Shown: one piece after another, positions 17,861 through 26,282 of the stretch
Numbering within the stretch: the stretch's first letter is position 1
Layout: the number at the start of each line of letters is the position of its first letter
Source: Chromatiales bacterium
GTDB taxonomy: Bacteria; Pseudomonadota; Gammaproteobacteria; Steroidobacterales; GCA-2729495
Reading direction: 5' to 3'
Length of the DNA stretch: 64,000 bases
NCBI GenBank assembly: GCA_020351875.1
Contig: CP070671.1
Location: forward strand, 1,501,658 to 1,565,657
Translations under genes and position numbers: made by a program
The notes under the pieces: model-generated
The model's database searches: none
What the model saw: the letters and a program-made list of their open reading frames with translations, nothing else
Told to the model about the DNA's origin: nothing

Positions 17861-19018
17861 ATGAGCCAGGACAACACCAGACAGACCCGGGCGGTCCGGG
17901 CGGCCGTGCACAGCGACACCCAGCACGGGGCCGTGATGCCGCCGCTGTACCTGACGTCGAATTTCGCGTTCGAGGGCCTCGGCAAGGCGGGCGCCTACGA
18001 CTACACGCGCACCGCCAATCCCACGCGCGACGCGCTGGCCAATGCACTGACCGAGCTGGAGGGCGGTGCCGGCGCCACCGTCACCGCATCCGGTATGGCC
18101 GCCATCCACCTGGCCTGTCAGCTGCTGAACCCCGGCGACCTGGTGGTCGGGCCACGGGATTGCTATGGCGGCACGTTTCGGCTGCTGACCCAGTGCGCAC
18201 AGCGAGGACTGTTCCGGGTGGAGCTGATCGACCAGGCGGATGTGGCGGCGCTGGATGCAGTCATCGCCCAGGAGCCGCGGCTGCTGTGGGTAGAAAGCCC
18301 GACGAACCCGCTGATGCGCGTGATCGATCTGGCGGCGCTCAGCCAGCGGGCGAAGACTGCCGGTGCGCTGATGGCCGTGGACAACACCTTCCTGTCGCCA
18401 GCGCTGCAGCGCCCGCTGGCCCTCGGCGCCGACCTGGTGGTGCACTCCACGACCAAGTACCTGAATGGTCACAGCGACATGGTGGGCGGCGCGGTGATTG
18501 CCGGCACCCCGGAACTCGCCGAGCAGCTGGCCTACTGGGGCAACGCGGTCGGGCTGACCGGTTCGCCCTTCGATGCCTTCCTGACCCTGCGCGGTATCCG
18601 GACCCTGTACGCCAGGATGCGCCAGCACGAGGAGAACGCGCTGGCGCTTGCGGAGTTGCTGGCGGGACACCCGGCGGTGACCCGCGTGCATTACCCGGGC
18701 CTGCCTTCCCACCCGGACCATGCGCTGGCGAAACGCCAGCAATCCGGTTTCGGCGGCATGTTGAGTTTTGAACTGACCAGCGGTGAGGCCGGCGTGCGCG
18801 CGCTGCTGGAAGCGATCGAGCTCTACACGCTGGCGGAATCGCTGGGCGGGGTGGAGAGCCTGATTTGCCACCCGGCCAGCATGAGCCACGCGACCTTCGA
18901 CGCCGCAAGCCTCGCCGCCGCCGGGATCGGGGCGGGCCTGCTGCGGATTTCCGTGGGGATCGAGTCGACTGACGACCTGGTGCGGGATTTGGCGCGGGGC
19001 CTGGACGCCGCCGGTTAA
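17861..19018 (+). CDS. metB: Cystathionine gamma-synthase family PLP enzyme
   Basis: 385 residues, the same length as E. coli MetB (386). It joins an activated homoserine ester with cysteine (or sulfide) in methionine synthesis. [24 protein letters not shown] near 44, SGMAAIHLA near 75, [12 protein letters not shown] near 145 and [16 protein letters not shown] near 194 (PLP Lys near 198) are intact. Exact specificity (gamma-synthase, gamma-lyase or sulfhydrylase) cannot be fixed from the sequence. Its last codons and those of leuB on the other strand share one perfect palindrome. Confidence 0.87.
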   Translation: MSQDNTRQTRAVRAAVHSDTQHGAVMPPLYLTSNFAFEGLGKAGAYDYTRTANPTRDALANALTELEGGAGATVTASGMAAIHLACQLLNPGDLVVGPRDCYGGTFRLLTQCAQRGLFRVELIDQADVAALDAVIAQEPRLLWVESPTNPLMRVIDLAALSQRAKTAGALMAVDNTFLSPALQRPLALGADLVVHSTTKYLNGHSDMVGGAVIAGTPELAEQLAYWGNAVGLTGSPFDAFLTLRGIRTLYARMRQHEENALALAELLAGHPAVTRVHYPGLPSHPDHALAKRQQSGFGGMLSFELTSGEAGVRALLEAIELYTLAESLGGVESLICHPASMSHATFDAASLAAAGIGAGLLRISVGIESTDDLVRDLARGLDAAG

Positions 19019-19029
19019 CCGGCGGCGTC
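19004..19029. repeat. Perfect 26-bp palindrome at the metB/leuB convergent end
   Basis: Two 13-nt arms (19004-19016 and 19017-19029) are exact reverse complements with no loop, centred on TTAA. Both genes end in the same peptide, DAAG, followed by TAA, and their stop codons interlock. A GC-rich hairpin can form in either transcript, but no T-tract follows, so intrinsic termination is uncertain. Confidence 0.9.
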
Positions 19030-20076
19030 AAACGCCGCGAGGATCGCATCGCCCATGGCCTCGCTGCCCAGCGCGGCCCCGCCGGGCTCGGCGATGTCAC
19101 CGGTGCGGTGGCCGGCGGCGACCGCTGCGAACACCGCCGTTTCGACCCGGCTCGCCAGTTCCTCGAGGCCCAGCGAGTAGCGCAGCAGCATCGCCACGCT
19201 GAGGATCGTGCCGCACGGGTTCGCGATACCCTTGCCGGCAATATCCGGGGCCGAACCGTGGATCGGTTCAAACAGGCCGCGCCGGTCGGCATTCAGGGAC
19301 GCCGACGGCAGCATGCCCAGCGAGCCGGACAGCATAGACGCCTCGTCGGTGAGCAGGTCGCCGAACAGGTTTTCCGTCACGATCACGTCGAAGTCCGCCG
19401 GTCGTGACAGCAGGTGCATCATCGCCGCGTCCGCGAGTACGTGCTCCAGCTGCACGTCGCTGAAGTCTTTTGCGTAGACCTCGGTGGTGACGCTGCGCCA
19501 CAGGCGCGAGGTGTCCATCACGTTGGCCTTGTCCACGGAGGCCACCTGGGCGCGCCGGCCGCGCGCCAGCTCGCCCGCCATCCGCACCACGCGCTCTATC
19601 TCGTGCCGCGTGTAGGCGCACAGGTCGCGGGCCGAGTTCTCGTCGCGGGATTTTTCGCCGAAGTACACGCCACCGGTCAGCTCGCGGACCACGAGTATGT
19701 CGACACCCTCCAGCCGGTCGGGCTTCAGCGGTGACGCAGCGTACAGGGCCGGGTGGGTCTTCACCGGCCGCAGGTTCGCGTAAACCTGCATCGCTGCGCG
19801 CATGTCGAGCAGGCCCTGCTCGGGGCGTACTGTCGCGTTCGGATCGCTCCACCTGGGCCCGCCCACGGCGCCGAGCAGCACGGCGTCGGCTTCTTTACAC
19901 AGCGCGCGCGTGTCGATCGGGAAGGGTTCGCCGGTCGCGTCCATCGCCGCCCCGCCGATCAGCGCTTCGCGGATCTCGAACTTTTCTCCCGCGGCCTGGC
20001 CGGCCGCGGCGAGCACACGCACGGCCTGGGCGATGATCTCCGGCCCGATGCCGTCGCCGGGTAGGACAGCGATCAG
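19015..20076 (-). CDS. leuB: 3-isopropylmalate dehydrogenase LeuB, CTG start
   Basis: 353 residues if started at CTG 20076. The family N-terminus [13 protein letters not shown] begins directly after this codon, and no ATG, GTG or TTG lies in frame between it and the stop upstream; the first conventional start (GTG 20022) would remove the conserved nucleotide-binding strand. The CTG overlaps the leuD stop (CTGA). GAVGGPRW, the active-site Arg/Tyr region and [17 protein letters not shown] near 219 are present. It oxidatively decarboxylates 3-isopropylmalate in leucine synthesis. Last gene of the operon. Confidence 0.92.
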   Translation of the reverse strand: MIAVLPGDGIGPEIIAQAVRVLAAAGQAAGEKFEIREALIGGAAMDATGEPFPIDTRALCKEADAVLLGAVGGPRWSDPNATVRPEQGLLDMRAAMQVYANLRPVKTHPALYAASPLKPDRLEGVDILVVRELTGGVYFGEKSRDENSARDLCAYTRHEIERVVRMAGELARGRRAQVASVDKANVMDTSRLWRSVTTEVYAKDFSDVQLEHVLADAAMMHLLSRPADFDVIVTENLFGDLLTDEASMLSGSLGMLPSASLNADRRGLFEPIHGSAPDIAGKGIANPCGTILSVAMLLRYSLGLEELASRVETAVFAAVAAGHRTGDIAEPGGAALGSEAMGDAILAAFDAAG

Positions 20077-20657
20077 GGCTGCAACGGTCGATCCTGTTCG
20101 AACTCCGCGATCGCACCCGCCTGCGACAGCAGGTAGCCGAGCTGGTCGATGCCTTCCATCAGGCAGTGGCGGGAGAAGCCGTCCAGCGGAAACTCCACCC
20201 GGCTGCCGTCCGGCAGCGTCAGCGTCCGCGAATCAACGTCCACCGTCACTTCTGCACCCGGGTTAGCCAGCAGCGTCTCGTGCACGTCGGCGGACACGAT
20301 GACCGGCACCAGGCCGTTCTTCAGCGAGTTGTTACGGAAAATGTCCGCAATGCGCGTGCTGATGACGGCGCGAAAGCCGAAGTCCACCAGGCCCCAGGGC
20401 GCGTGCTCGCGCGACGAGCCGCAGCCGAAATTGTTCCCGGCCACCAGCACCTGGCAGGCCTGTGCGCCCGGGGCGTTCAGCGGGAAGTCGGCGATGGGTT
20501 GCCCCTGGTCGTCGTAGCGCCAGTCGGCAAAAGCGGCATCGCCCAGGCCTTCCTTGTTCGTGGTGGTGAGGTATCGCGCCGGCATGATCTGGTCGGTGTC
20601 GATGTCGCTCTGCGGCAGCACGATGGTGCGCGAGGTAATGCGGGTGATCTTTTCCAT
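20073..20657 (-). CDS. leuD: Isopropylmalate isomerase small subunit LeuD
   Basis: 194 residues from ATG 20657. It forms the swivelling domain that pairs with LeuC to isomerise 2- to 3-isopropylmalate. [13 protein letters not shown] near 19 and [16 protein letters not shown] near 73 are the hallmark motifs; [12 protein letters not shown] near 108 follows. An open extension to 20687 overlaps leuC and is not preferred. It starts 10 nt after the leuC stop. Confidence 0.94.
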   Translation of the reverse strand: MEKITRITSRTIVLPQSDIDTDQIMPARYLTTTNKEGLGDAAFADWRYDDQGQPIADFPLNAPGAQACQVLVAGNNFGCGSSREHAPWGLVDFGFRAVISTRIADIFRNNSLKNGLVPVIVSADVHETLLANPGAEVTVDVDSRTLTLPDGSRVEFPLDGFSRHCLMEGIDQLGYLLSQAGAIAEFEQDRPLQP

Positions 20658-20667
20658 ATCGGTGATC

Positions 20668-22077
20668 TCAGTGATTGAGCAACGCACGCGGATCGGCGAT
20701 CTCGCCGGCCACCGCGGCGGCCGCCGCCGTCTGCGGGCTGGCCAGCACGGTGCGGGCGCCGACGCCCTGCCGGCCCTCGAAATTGCGATTGCTGGTGCTC
20801 ACGCACAGCTTGCCCGGCGGCACCACGTCGCCGTTCATGCCCAGACACATCGAGCAGCCGGCTTCGCGCCATTCCGCCCCGGCGGCCTGGAAGACTTCGT
20901 GCAGCCCCTCGGCTTCGGCCTGCTGTTTCACTGCCTGTGAACCGGGCACCACCAGCATGCGCACGTTGTCGGCCACGCGCCGGCCCTGCAGTACGCTGGC
21001 CGTCTCGCGCAGATCCGACAGGCGGGAGTTCGTGCAGCTGCCGACGAAGACCACGTCCACCGGCGTGCCCAGCATCGGCTGCCCGGCGGCCAGGCCCATG
21101 TAGTCCAGCGCCTTGCGGAAGCTCAGGTCCCCGGTGTCGGCGGGTACCTGGCCGGTGACCGGCACCACCATGCCCGGGTTGGTCCCGAAAGTGACCTGGG
21201 GGTCCAGGTCGCTGACGTTCAGGTTCAACTCGAGATCGAAGACCGCGTCGTCATCCGACGGCAGCGCGAGCCACCGGGTCACCGCTGCATCCCAGTCAGC
21301 GCCCTGCGGGACCCGTGGCCGGCCGGCCAGGTATTCCACCGTGGTGTCATCCGGCGCGATCATGCCGGCGCGCGCACCACCCTCGATCGTCATGTTGCAG
21401 ACGGTCATGCGCTGTTCCATCGTCAGCCCGCGCACCGTGCTGCCACGGTACTCGAGCACGTGGCCGACGCCGCCGTCCACGCCGATGCGCCCGATCAGCG
21501 CCAGCACGATGTCTTTGGCGCCAACACCCGGCCTCAGCGTGCCTTCGATGTTCACCGCCATGGTCTTCGGCTGGCGCTGCAGCAGGGTCTGGGTTGCCAG
21601 CACGTGGCCCACCTCGGTGCTGCCGATGCCAAAGGCCAGCGCGCCGAAGGCGCCGTGCGTGCTCGAATGGCTGTCGCCGCACACGATGGTCTTGCCCGGC
21701 TGGGTGGCGCCGAGCTCCGGCCCGATCACGTGCACGATGCCGCGGTGCTCGCTGTCAAAGCCGAGCAGGTCGATACCGAACTCCTCACAGTTCACGATCA
21801 TCTGGCGAATCTGGCCGGCTGCGGCGGGTTCCGCGACCACGTCGAGCTCACCGAGGCTCGGCACCGGCACCGTCGGCGTCGAGTGATCCATGGTCGCCAG
21901 CGTGAGGTCCGGGCGGCGCACTGGCAGGCCGCGCTCGCGCAGCATGTCGAAGGCCTGCGGTGTGGTGACTTCGTGAATCAGGTGCAGGTCGATATAGAAC
22001 ACCGCCGGATTGTCCGGGGTTTCCGGCACGACCAGGTGGTCCTGCCAGACTTTCTCGAAAAGCGTTTGACCACTCAT
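20668..22077 (-). CDS. leuC: Isopropylmalate isomerase large subunit LeuC
   Basis: 469 residues from ATG 22077 ([11 protein letters not shown]), an aconitase-family subunit carrying a [4Fe-4S] cluster. Cluster Cys motifs [13 protein letters not shown] near 345 and [10 protein letters not shown] near 407 are present, as are [14 protein letters not shown] near 29, MDHSTPT near 62 and [33 protein letters not shown] near 128. It works with LeuD. An open extension to 22131 is spurious. Confidence 0.95.
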   Translation of the reverse strand: MSGQTLFEKVWQDHLVVPETPDNPAVFYIDLHLIHEVTTPQAFDMLRERGLPVRRPDLTLATMDHSTPTVPVPSLGELDVVAEPAAAGQIRQMIVNCEEFGIDLLGFDSEHRGIVHVIGPELGATQPGKTIVCGDSHSSTHGAFGALAFGIGSTEVGHVLATQTLLQRQPKTMAVNIEGTLRPGVGAKDIVLALIGRIGVDGGVGHVLEYRGSTVRGLTMEQRMTVCNMTIEGGARAGMIAPDDTTVEYLAGRPRVPQGADWDAAVTRWLALPSDDDAVFDLELNLNVSDLDPQVTFGTNPGMVVPVTGQVPADTGDLSFRKALDYMGLAAGQPMLGTPVDVVFVGSCTNSRLSDLRETASVLQGRRVADNVRMLVVPGSQAVKQQAEAEGLHEVFQAAGAEWREAGCSMCLGMNGDVVPPGKLCVSTSNRNFEGRQGVGARTVLASPQTAAAAAVAGEIADPRALLNH

Positions 22078-22137
22078 TCGGGTGTCGTCTCCGTATGTCT
22101 TGCCCGGGTCTTGCCGGTGGGTCGCCGGCACCCGGAT

Positions 22138-23100
22138 CTAGCGGGTTGCAGCGAGTTCGCCCGCGTTCTGCCCGCCGGGCAGCACGGGTTCGAGCCAGCC
22201 CCAGCGGTCTTCCGTGCGGCCGTCGAACAGCCCGAAAAAGCTGTCCTGCAGCTGCTGCGTCACCGGGCCGCGCCCGCCGTTGCCCACGGGCAACCGGTCC
22301 ACCGAGCGCACCGGTGTCACTTCTGCCGCCGTCCCGGTCAGGAACATTTCATCGGCGATGTAGAGCATCTCGCGCGGAATGCTCTGTTCGACGATTTCGA
22401 GGCCGAGGGCCCGGGCCAGCGTGATGACGGTGTCGCGGGTAATGCCGGTCAGGATCGATGCGCAGGCGGGCGGTGTGTAGAGCCTGCCGTCGCGCACGAG
22501 GAAAATATTCTCGCCCGCGCCTTCGCTGACCGTGCCATCGGTGGCCAGCGCGATGCCTTCCACGAAGCCGCGCTCCTTGGCCTCCAGGCTCACGAGCGTG
22601 CTGGCCAGGTAATTCCCGCCGGCTTTCGCCAGTGCCGGCAGCGTGTTCGGCGCCACGCGCTGCCACGATGACACGCAGACATCCACGCCTTTCTCGAGGC
22701 CCTCATCGCCGAGGTAGGCACCCCATTCCCAGGCCGCGACGGCCACGTCCACCGGGTGATCGGCGGGCGGGGCCAGGCCGATGTCGCCATAGCCCCGGAA
22801 GGCGATCGGGCGAATGTACGCGCCGTTGTTCAGCCCGTTGCGCACCACGACGTCGCGGCAGGCGGCGTTGATCTCGTCGGCGGAACAGGGAATGCGAATG
22901 CGGTGAATCTTGGCCGAGTCCAGCATCCGCTGGGTGTGGGCCTGCAGCCGGAACACCATGGAGCCGCCGGGCGTGGGATACACGCGAATGCCCTCGAACA
23001 CGGACGAGCCGTAGTGCAGGGCATGCGTCAGCACGTGCACGCGCGCCTCTTCCCAGGGCACCAGCTCCCCGTTGTGCCAGATCCACTCGCTCTTTTTCAT
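22138..23100 (-). CDS. ilvE: Branched-chain amino acid aminotransferase IlvE
   Basis: 320 residues from ATG 23100, a fold-type IV PLP enzyme that makes the final amino transfer to Leu, Ile and Val. WHNGELVPWEEARVHVLTHALHYGSSVFEGIRVY opens the protein. KAGGNYLASTLVSLEAKERGFVEGIAL near 160 includes the PLP lysine, and VSEGAGENIFLVRDG near 196 and FLTGTAAEVTPV near 263 are conserved. It is located between leuA and leuC, unusual relative to enteric leuABCD, which suggests coordinated branched-chain control. Confidence 0.93.
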   Translation of the reverse strand: MKKSEWIWHNGELVPWEEARVHVLTHALHYGSSVFEGIRVYPTPGGSMVFRLQAHTQRMLDSAKIHRIRIPCSADEINAACRDVVVRNGLNNGAYIRPIAFRGYGDIGLAPPADHPVDVAVAAWEWGAYLGDEGLEKGVDVCVSSWQRVAPNTLPALAKAGGNYLASTLVSLEAKERGFVEGIALATDGTVSEGAGENIFLVRDGRLYTPPACASILTGITRDTVITLARALGLEIVEQSIPREMLYIADEMFLTGTAAEVTPVRSVDRLPVGNGGRGPVTQQLQDSFFGLFDGRTEDRWGWLEPVLPGGQNAGELAATR

Positions 23101-23128
23101 TGGCTTTCGACTCCGGGCAGGGTCCGCG

Positions 23129-24706
23129 CTAGATCGTCGCCGCCTGCTTGGCGGCCACGCTGTCGGCTTCGGCGCTGTCGTGCCTGGTTCGCCGGGCCAC
23201 GCGGTTGATGACCTCCAGGTAGGCCCGGGCGGCGGCTTCGACGATGTCGGTGCTGACGCCGTTACCCCGGTAACTCTGGCCATTATATTCCACGGTCACG
23301 GTCACCTCACCCTGCGCGTCTTCGCCGATGGACACGCTGCGCACTTCGAAATTGCGCAGGTCCAGGTCGATGCCCGTGGCGCGTTCCAGGGCGGTGAACG
23401 CGGCCTCGACCGGGCCATCGCCCACCGCGGCTTCCTTGATGGTCCGCCCGTCAGCGTGGCTCAGTTGCACCGCGGCGGCGGCAATGGTCCCCGTGCCGGC
23501 GGAAATGTGCAGCTCATCGATAGTCCACGGGCCGGTGCTGCCGGTTTCCGCGTTCATGATGATGGCTTCCAGGTCGGAGTCGAACAGTTCCTTCTTGCGG
23601 TCTGCCAGTTGCTTGAACGCGTCGAAGGCCCGGTTCAGCTCCGCGTCTTCCAGGCTGAAGCCCAGCTGTTCCACCCGCTCACGGAACGCGTGGCGGCCGC
23701 TGTGCTTGCCCAGCACCAGGTTCGAGCGGCTCAGGCCCACGTCTTCCGGGCGCATGATTTCGTAGGTGGACGCGTGCTTCAGCATGCCGTGCTGGTGAAT
23801 GCCGGCCTCATGGGCAAAGGCGTTCTCGCCCACCACGGCCTTGTTGCGCGGGATGTGCATGCCGGTGATGCTCGCCACCAGCCGACTGGTCGGGTACAGC
23901 TTGGTGCTGTCGATCCCGGTCTCCAGGCCGAAGTGCTCGGCCCGCGTGCGCAGGGCCATTACCACCTCTTCCAGTGAACAGTTGCCGGCCCGCTCGCCGA
24001 TGCCGTTGATGGTGCACTCCACCTGTCGGGCCCCGGCGCCGACGGCCGCCAGGCTGTTGGCGACGGCCATCCCCAGGTCGTTGTGACAGTGCACGCTCAG
24101 GATTGCCTGGTCGATGTTCGGCACGTGCTCGCGCAGGTAGCGGAACAACTCGGCGAACTCCGTCGGCACGGTGTAGCCCACCGTGTCAGGAATATTCACC
24201 GTGCCGGCACCGGCCTCGATGACGGCCGCGACCACCTCGGCCAGGTAGGCCGGTTCCGTGCGGGACGCATCTTCCGGCGAGAATTCCACGTCGTCACAGG
24301 ACTCCCGGGCCAGGCGCACCGCGTCCACGGCCGAGCGGATGATTTCGTCCTTGGCCAGCTCCAGCTTGTACTTGCGGTGAATCTCACTGGTGGCCACGAA
24401 CACGTGGATGCGCCGGTTGGCCGCCGGTTCCAGCGCGCGCGCGGCGCGCTCGATGTCACCCGGGTGGCAGCGGGCCAGGCTGCAGATGCGCGGACCTTCC
24501 ACGCTCTCCGCGATGGCCTTGACCGATTCGAAGTCGCCGGGCGATGCGGCGGCGAAGCCGGCCTCGATGACGTCCACGCGCAGGTCGCGGAGCGCAGCGG
24601 CTACGCGCAGCTTTTCCCGGAGGGTCATGCTGCATCCAGGTGCCTGTTCGCCATCGCGCAAGGTCGTGTCGAATATGGTGACACGCTTGTTTGCCTGCTC
24701 GTTCAT
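23129..24706 (-). CDS. leuA: 2-isopropylmalate synthase LeuA
   Basis: 525 residues from ATG 24706. It condenses acetyl-CoA and 2-oxoisovalerate, the first leucine-specific step. FDTTLRDGEQAPG near 12-24 carries a metal-binding Asp, SVHCHNDLGMAVANSLAAV near 205 the HxH metal pair, and GERAGNCSLEEVVMAL near 238 the GxGERxG loop. A C-terminal leucine-binding regulatory domain (about 400-515) is present, so leucine feedback is expected. It starts 38 nt after the ilvC stop. Confidence 0.95.
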   Translation of the reverse strand: MNEQANKRVTIFDTTLRDGEQAPGCSMTLREKLRVAAALRDLRVDVIEAGFAAASPGDFESVKAIAESVEGPRICSLARCHPGDIERAARALEPAANRRIHVFVATSEIHRKYKLELAKDEIIRSAVDAVRLARESCDDVEFSPEDASRTEPAYLAEVVAAVIEAGAGTVNIPDTVGYTVPTEFAELFRYLREHVPNIDQAILSVHCHNDLGMAVANSLAAVGAGARQVECTINGIGERAGNCSLEEVVMALRTRAEHFGLETGIDSTKLYPTSRLVASITGMHIPRNKAVVGENAFAHEAGIHQHGMLKHASTYEIMRPEDVGLSRSNLVLGKHSGRHAFRERVEQLGFSLEDAELNRAFDAFKQLADRKKELFDSDLEAIIMNAETGSTGPWTIDELHISAGTGTIAAAAVQLSHADGRTIKEAAVGDGPVEAAFTALERATGIDLDLRNFEVRSVSIGEDAQGEVTVTVEYNGQSYRGNGVSTDIVEAAARAYLEVINRVARRTRHDSAEADSVAAKQAATI

Positions 24707-24744
24707 CGGTCGTCTCCGTTGCCTGCCCGGCACGTTGCCGGGCG

Positions 24745-25737
24745 TCAGTTCTCCTCGTTCAACCAGGGCATCCTGGCCCGCAGTTCTGCACCCACCGGCT
24801 CGATGGGGTGTTCGAGATCCACGCCGAGGAGCCGCTTGAATTCCGGCTGCCCGGCCTCGTTCTCTTCGATCCAGCGCCGCGAGAACACCCCGTCCTGGAT
24901 GTCCTTCAGCACCTCTTTCATGCGGTCACGCACGTGCTGGTCGATGACCCGCGGGCCGCTGATCAGGTCGCCCCACTGGGCGGTCTCGCTGATGAACTCG
25001 TGCATCTTCGCCAGCCCGCCTTCATGGAGCAGATCGACGATCAGCTTGAGTTCGTGCATGCACTCGAAATAGGCCACCTCCGGCTGGTAGCCGGCGTCCA
25101 CCAGGGTTTCGTAGCCGGCCAGCACCAGTTCCGTTGCGCCGCCACACAGCACCGCCTGCTCGCCGAACAGGTCCGTTTCGGTTTCCTCGGCGAAGGTGGT
25201 CTCCAGCACGCCGGCGCGTGCCCCGCCGATACCCTGGGCGTAGGCCAGCGCGGTGGCGAGCGCGTTGCCGCTCGCGTCCTGGGCCACGGCCACCAGGCAC
25301 GGCACGCCCTTGCCCTGTTCATACTGGCGCCGAACGAGGTCGCCCGGGCCCTTCGGTGCGATCAGGACCACGCCGAGGTCGCGGCGCGGTTCGATCTGGC
25401 CGAAGTGGATATTGAAGCCGTGGGCGAACAGCAGCGTGGCGCCGTCCGGAATCGAGTCTTCGATCTTGCCGTACAGCCGCGCCTGGGCCGTGTCCGGCAG
25501 CAGGAACGCGACCAGGTCGGCGTCCGCCACCGCTGCCGCCGGTTCCCGGACTTCCAGGCCGTCAGCTTCCGCTTTGGCCCACGTCTTGCCGCCAGGCCGC
25601 AGCCCGACGACGACAGTCAGGCCGCTGTCGCGCAGGTTCAGCGCGTGGGCACGCCCCTGGCTCCCGTAGCCGATCACGGCGATACGCTTGCCGGCCAGCC
25701 GGGTCGCATCCACGTCACTTTCTGCGTAAATCTTCAT
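24745..25737 (-). CDS. ilvC: Ketol-acid reductoisomerase IlvC (class I)
   Basis: 330 residues, the short class I form. It converts acetolactate and acetohydroxybutyrate to dihydroxy acids with NADPH and Mg. The Rossmann motif [18 protein letters not shown] near 21, [13 protein letters not shown] near 127 and [17 protein letters not shown] near 185 (Mg ligands) are intact. A strong AGGAG lies 8 nt before the ATG. It is the first structural gene of the ilvC-leu operon; ilvB/ilvN are not adjacent. Confidence 0.95.
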   Translation of the reverse strand: MKIYAESDVDATRLAGKRIAVIGYGSQGRAHALNLRDSGLTVVVGLRPGGKTWAKAEADGLEVREPAAAVADADLVAFLLPDTAQARLYGKIEDSIPDGATLLFAHGFNIHFGQIEPRRDLGVVLIAPKGPGDLVRRQYEQGKGVPCLVAVAQDASGNALATALAYAQGIGGARAGVLETTFAEETETDLFGEQAVLCGGATELVLAGYETLVDAGYQPEVAYFECMHELKLIVDLLHEGGLAKMHEFISETAQWGDLISGPRVIDQHVRDRMKEVLKDIQDGVFSRRWIEENEAGQPEFKRLLGVDLEHPIEPVGAELRARMPWLNEEN

Positions 25738-25793
25738 CTTGTATTTCTCCTGCGGAATCGTCCGCGATCATTCAACCTGGTCCAAAGGGGGCA

Positions 25794-25826
25794 CAAAAAA
25801 ACCCCGCTACCTGGGCCGGTGCGGGG
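25794..25826 (-). terminator. Intrinsic terminator (attenuator) upstream of ilvC
   Basis: On the minus strand CCCCGC (25826-25821) and GCGGGG (25807-25802) form a 6-bp GC stem with a 13-nt loop, followed directly by seven T residues (25801-25795). It lies 57 nt before the ilvC ATG, inside the leader. The upstream arm can also pair with GGTGCGGG further 5', which would abolish the terminator. Confidence 0.8.
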
Positions 25827-25870
25827 TCTTGAAATCTGTCGGCCCGATCAGGCGCCCAGAGGCCCGCACC
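25818..25870 (-). promoter_or_regulatory. Antiterminator pairing of the ilvC leader
   Basis: On the minus strand GGTGCGGG (25870-25863) is fully complementary to CCCGCACC (25825-25818), an 8-bp pairing that uses the terminator's 5' arm. The first segment sits at the end of the leader peptide reading frame (codons AGG TGC GGG), where ribosome position would decide the fold. This is a classical attenuation geometry. Confidence 0.7.
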
Positions 25871-25910
25871 TCCACTGCGCAAGCTCGAGGAGTCGCACGG
25901 ACGAAGCCAT
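25848..25910 (-). CDS. Leader peptide of the ilvC-leu operon
   Basis: A 20-residue frame starting at ATG 25910: MASSVRLLELAQWRCGPLGA, ending in TGA inside the attenuator leader. It contains a Val codon and three Leu codons, with CTC CTC adjacent, about 15 nt upstream of the antiterminator arm. An in-frame ATG at 25946 would give 32 residues. The ribosome binding site is weak for both. That it is translated is inferred from its position relative to the alternative stems. Confidence 0.55.
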   Translation of the reverse strand: MASSVRLLELAQWRCGPLGA

Positions 25911-25952
25911 CTCGTCTGCGGCGGGCGTGTTGACAAAATCAGCCATCGGAAA

Positions 25953-25981
25953 ATGTTCGGGTATGCTGCGAACCTTGTCAA
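25953..25981 (-). promoter_or_regulatory. Candidate promoter of the ilvC leader
   Basis: A perfect -35 consensus TTGACA (25981-25976) is followed at 17 nt by GAACAT (25958-25953), a poor -10. It would begin transcription near 25946, just upstream of the leader peptide. The weak -10 makes this tentative; another start site further upstream is possible. Confidence 0.4.
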
Positions 25982-26245
25982 CCTCGAGGGTCACGCAGGC
26001 TCTGTGTGATATGCTGGCACAAGTCCGGTGGGGATACATTCGGCACGAAAAACGGGTGCCGGATCCCGCGGACGAGGGGGCCGGCCGATCGTCTGCAGAT
26101 GGGTGGCCTCGGTGGTTGGAGTCATCGGTTTCGCCTGCAAAGCTAATGCGGGGCCGGGCTTACATGTAGTAACCTAGAAAATGCTTGAAGCCCGCGGTTG
26201 CGCGTGGGGAATAACAAGCGTGCTCGCTGGCGCGCAAAATTCGAT

Positions 26246-26269
26246 CAAATTGCTGTCCAAATTGCTGTC
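26246..26269 (+). repeat. Tandem 12-bp direct repeat before the DUF3450 gene
   Basis: CAAATTGCTGTC occurs twice head to tail (26246-26257 and 26258-26269) without any mismatch, ending 13 nt before the ATG at 26283 and abutting the AAGGGG ribosome binding sequence. It may be an operator, a translation control element or a slippage duplication. Confidence 0.85.
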
Positions 26270-26282
26270 AAGGGGATCCCTC

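Larger units (their letters stand above)
25738..26282. other. 545-bp divergent control region between ilvC and the TonB cluster
   Basis: No protein gene of usual size was accepted here. The ilvC side (25738-25985) holds a promoter candidate, a short leader peptide and an attenuator on the minus strand. 25929-25936 and 25975-25982 form an 8-bp inverted repeat (GTTGACAA / TTGTCAAC). The right half (26000-26282) is a long 5' region for the DUF3450 gene, with a tandem 12-bp repeat just before its ribosome binding site. No convincing strong promoter for the rightward cluster was found. Confidence 0.7.

Noticed and set aside
21460-26169. Several long rightward frames opposite the leu operon and ilvC
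   Set aside because: They overlap leuC, ilvE, leuA and ilvC, all of which are full length with intact catalytic motifs.
26246-26269. Possible CRISPR-like or mobile-element repeat
   Set aside because: Only two adjacent 12-bp copies, without spacers, terminal inverted repeats or an associated gene.
26181-26282. N-terminal extension of the DUF3450 protein by 34 residues
   Set aside because: The extension runs through a tandem 12-bp repeat and precedes a clear signal peptide; ATG 26283 gives a normal exported protein.
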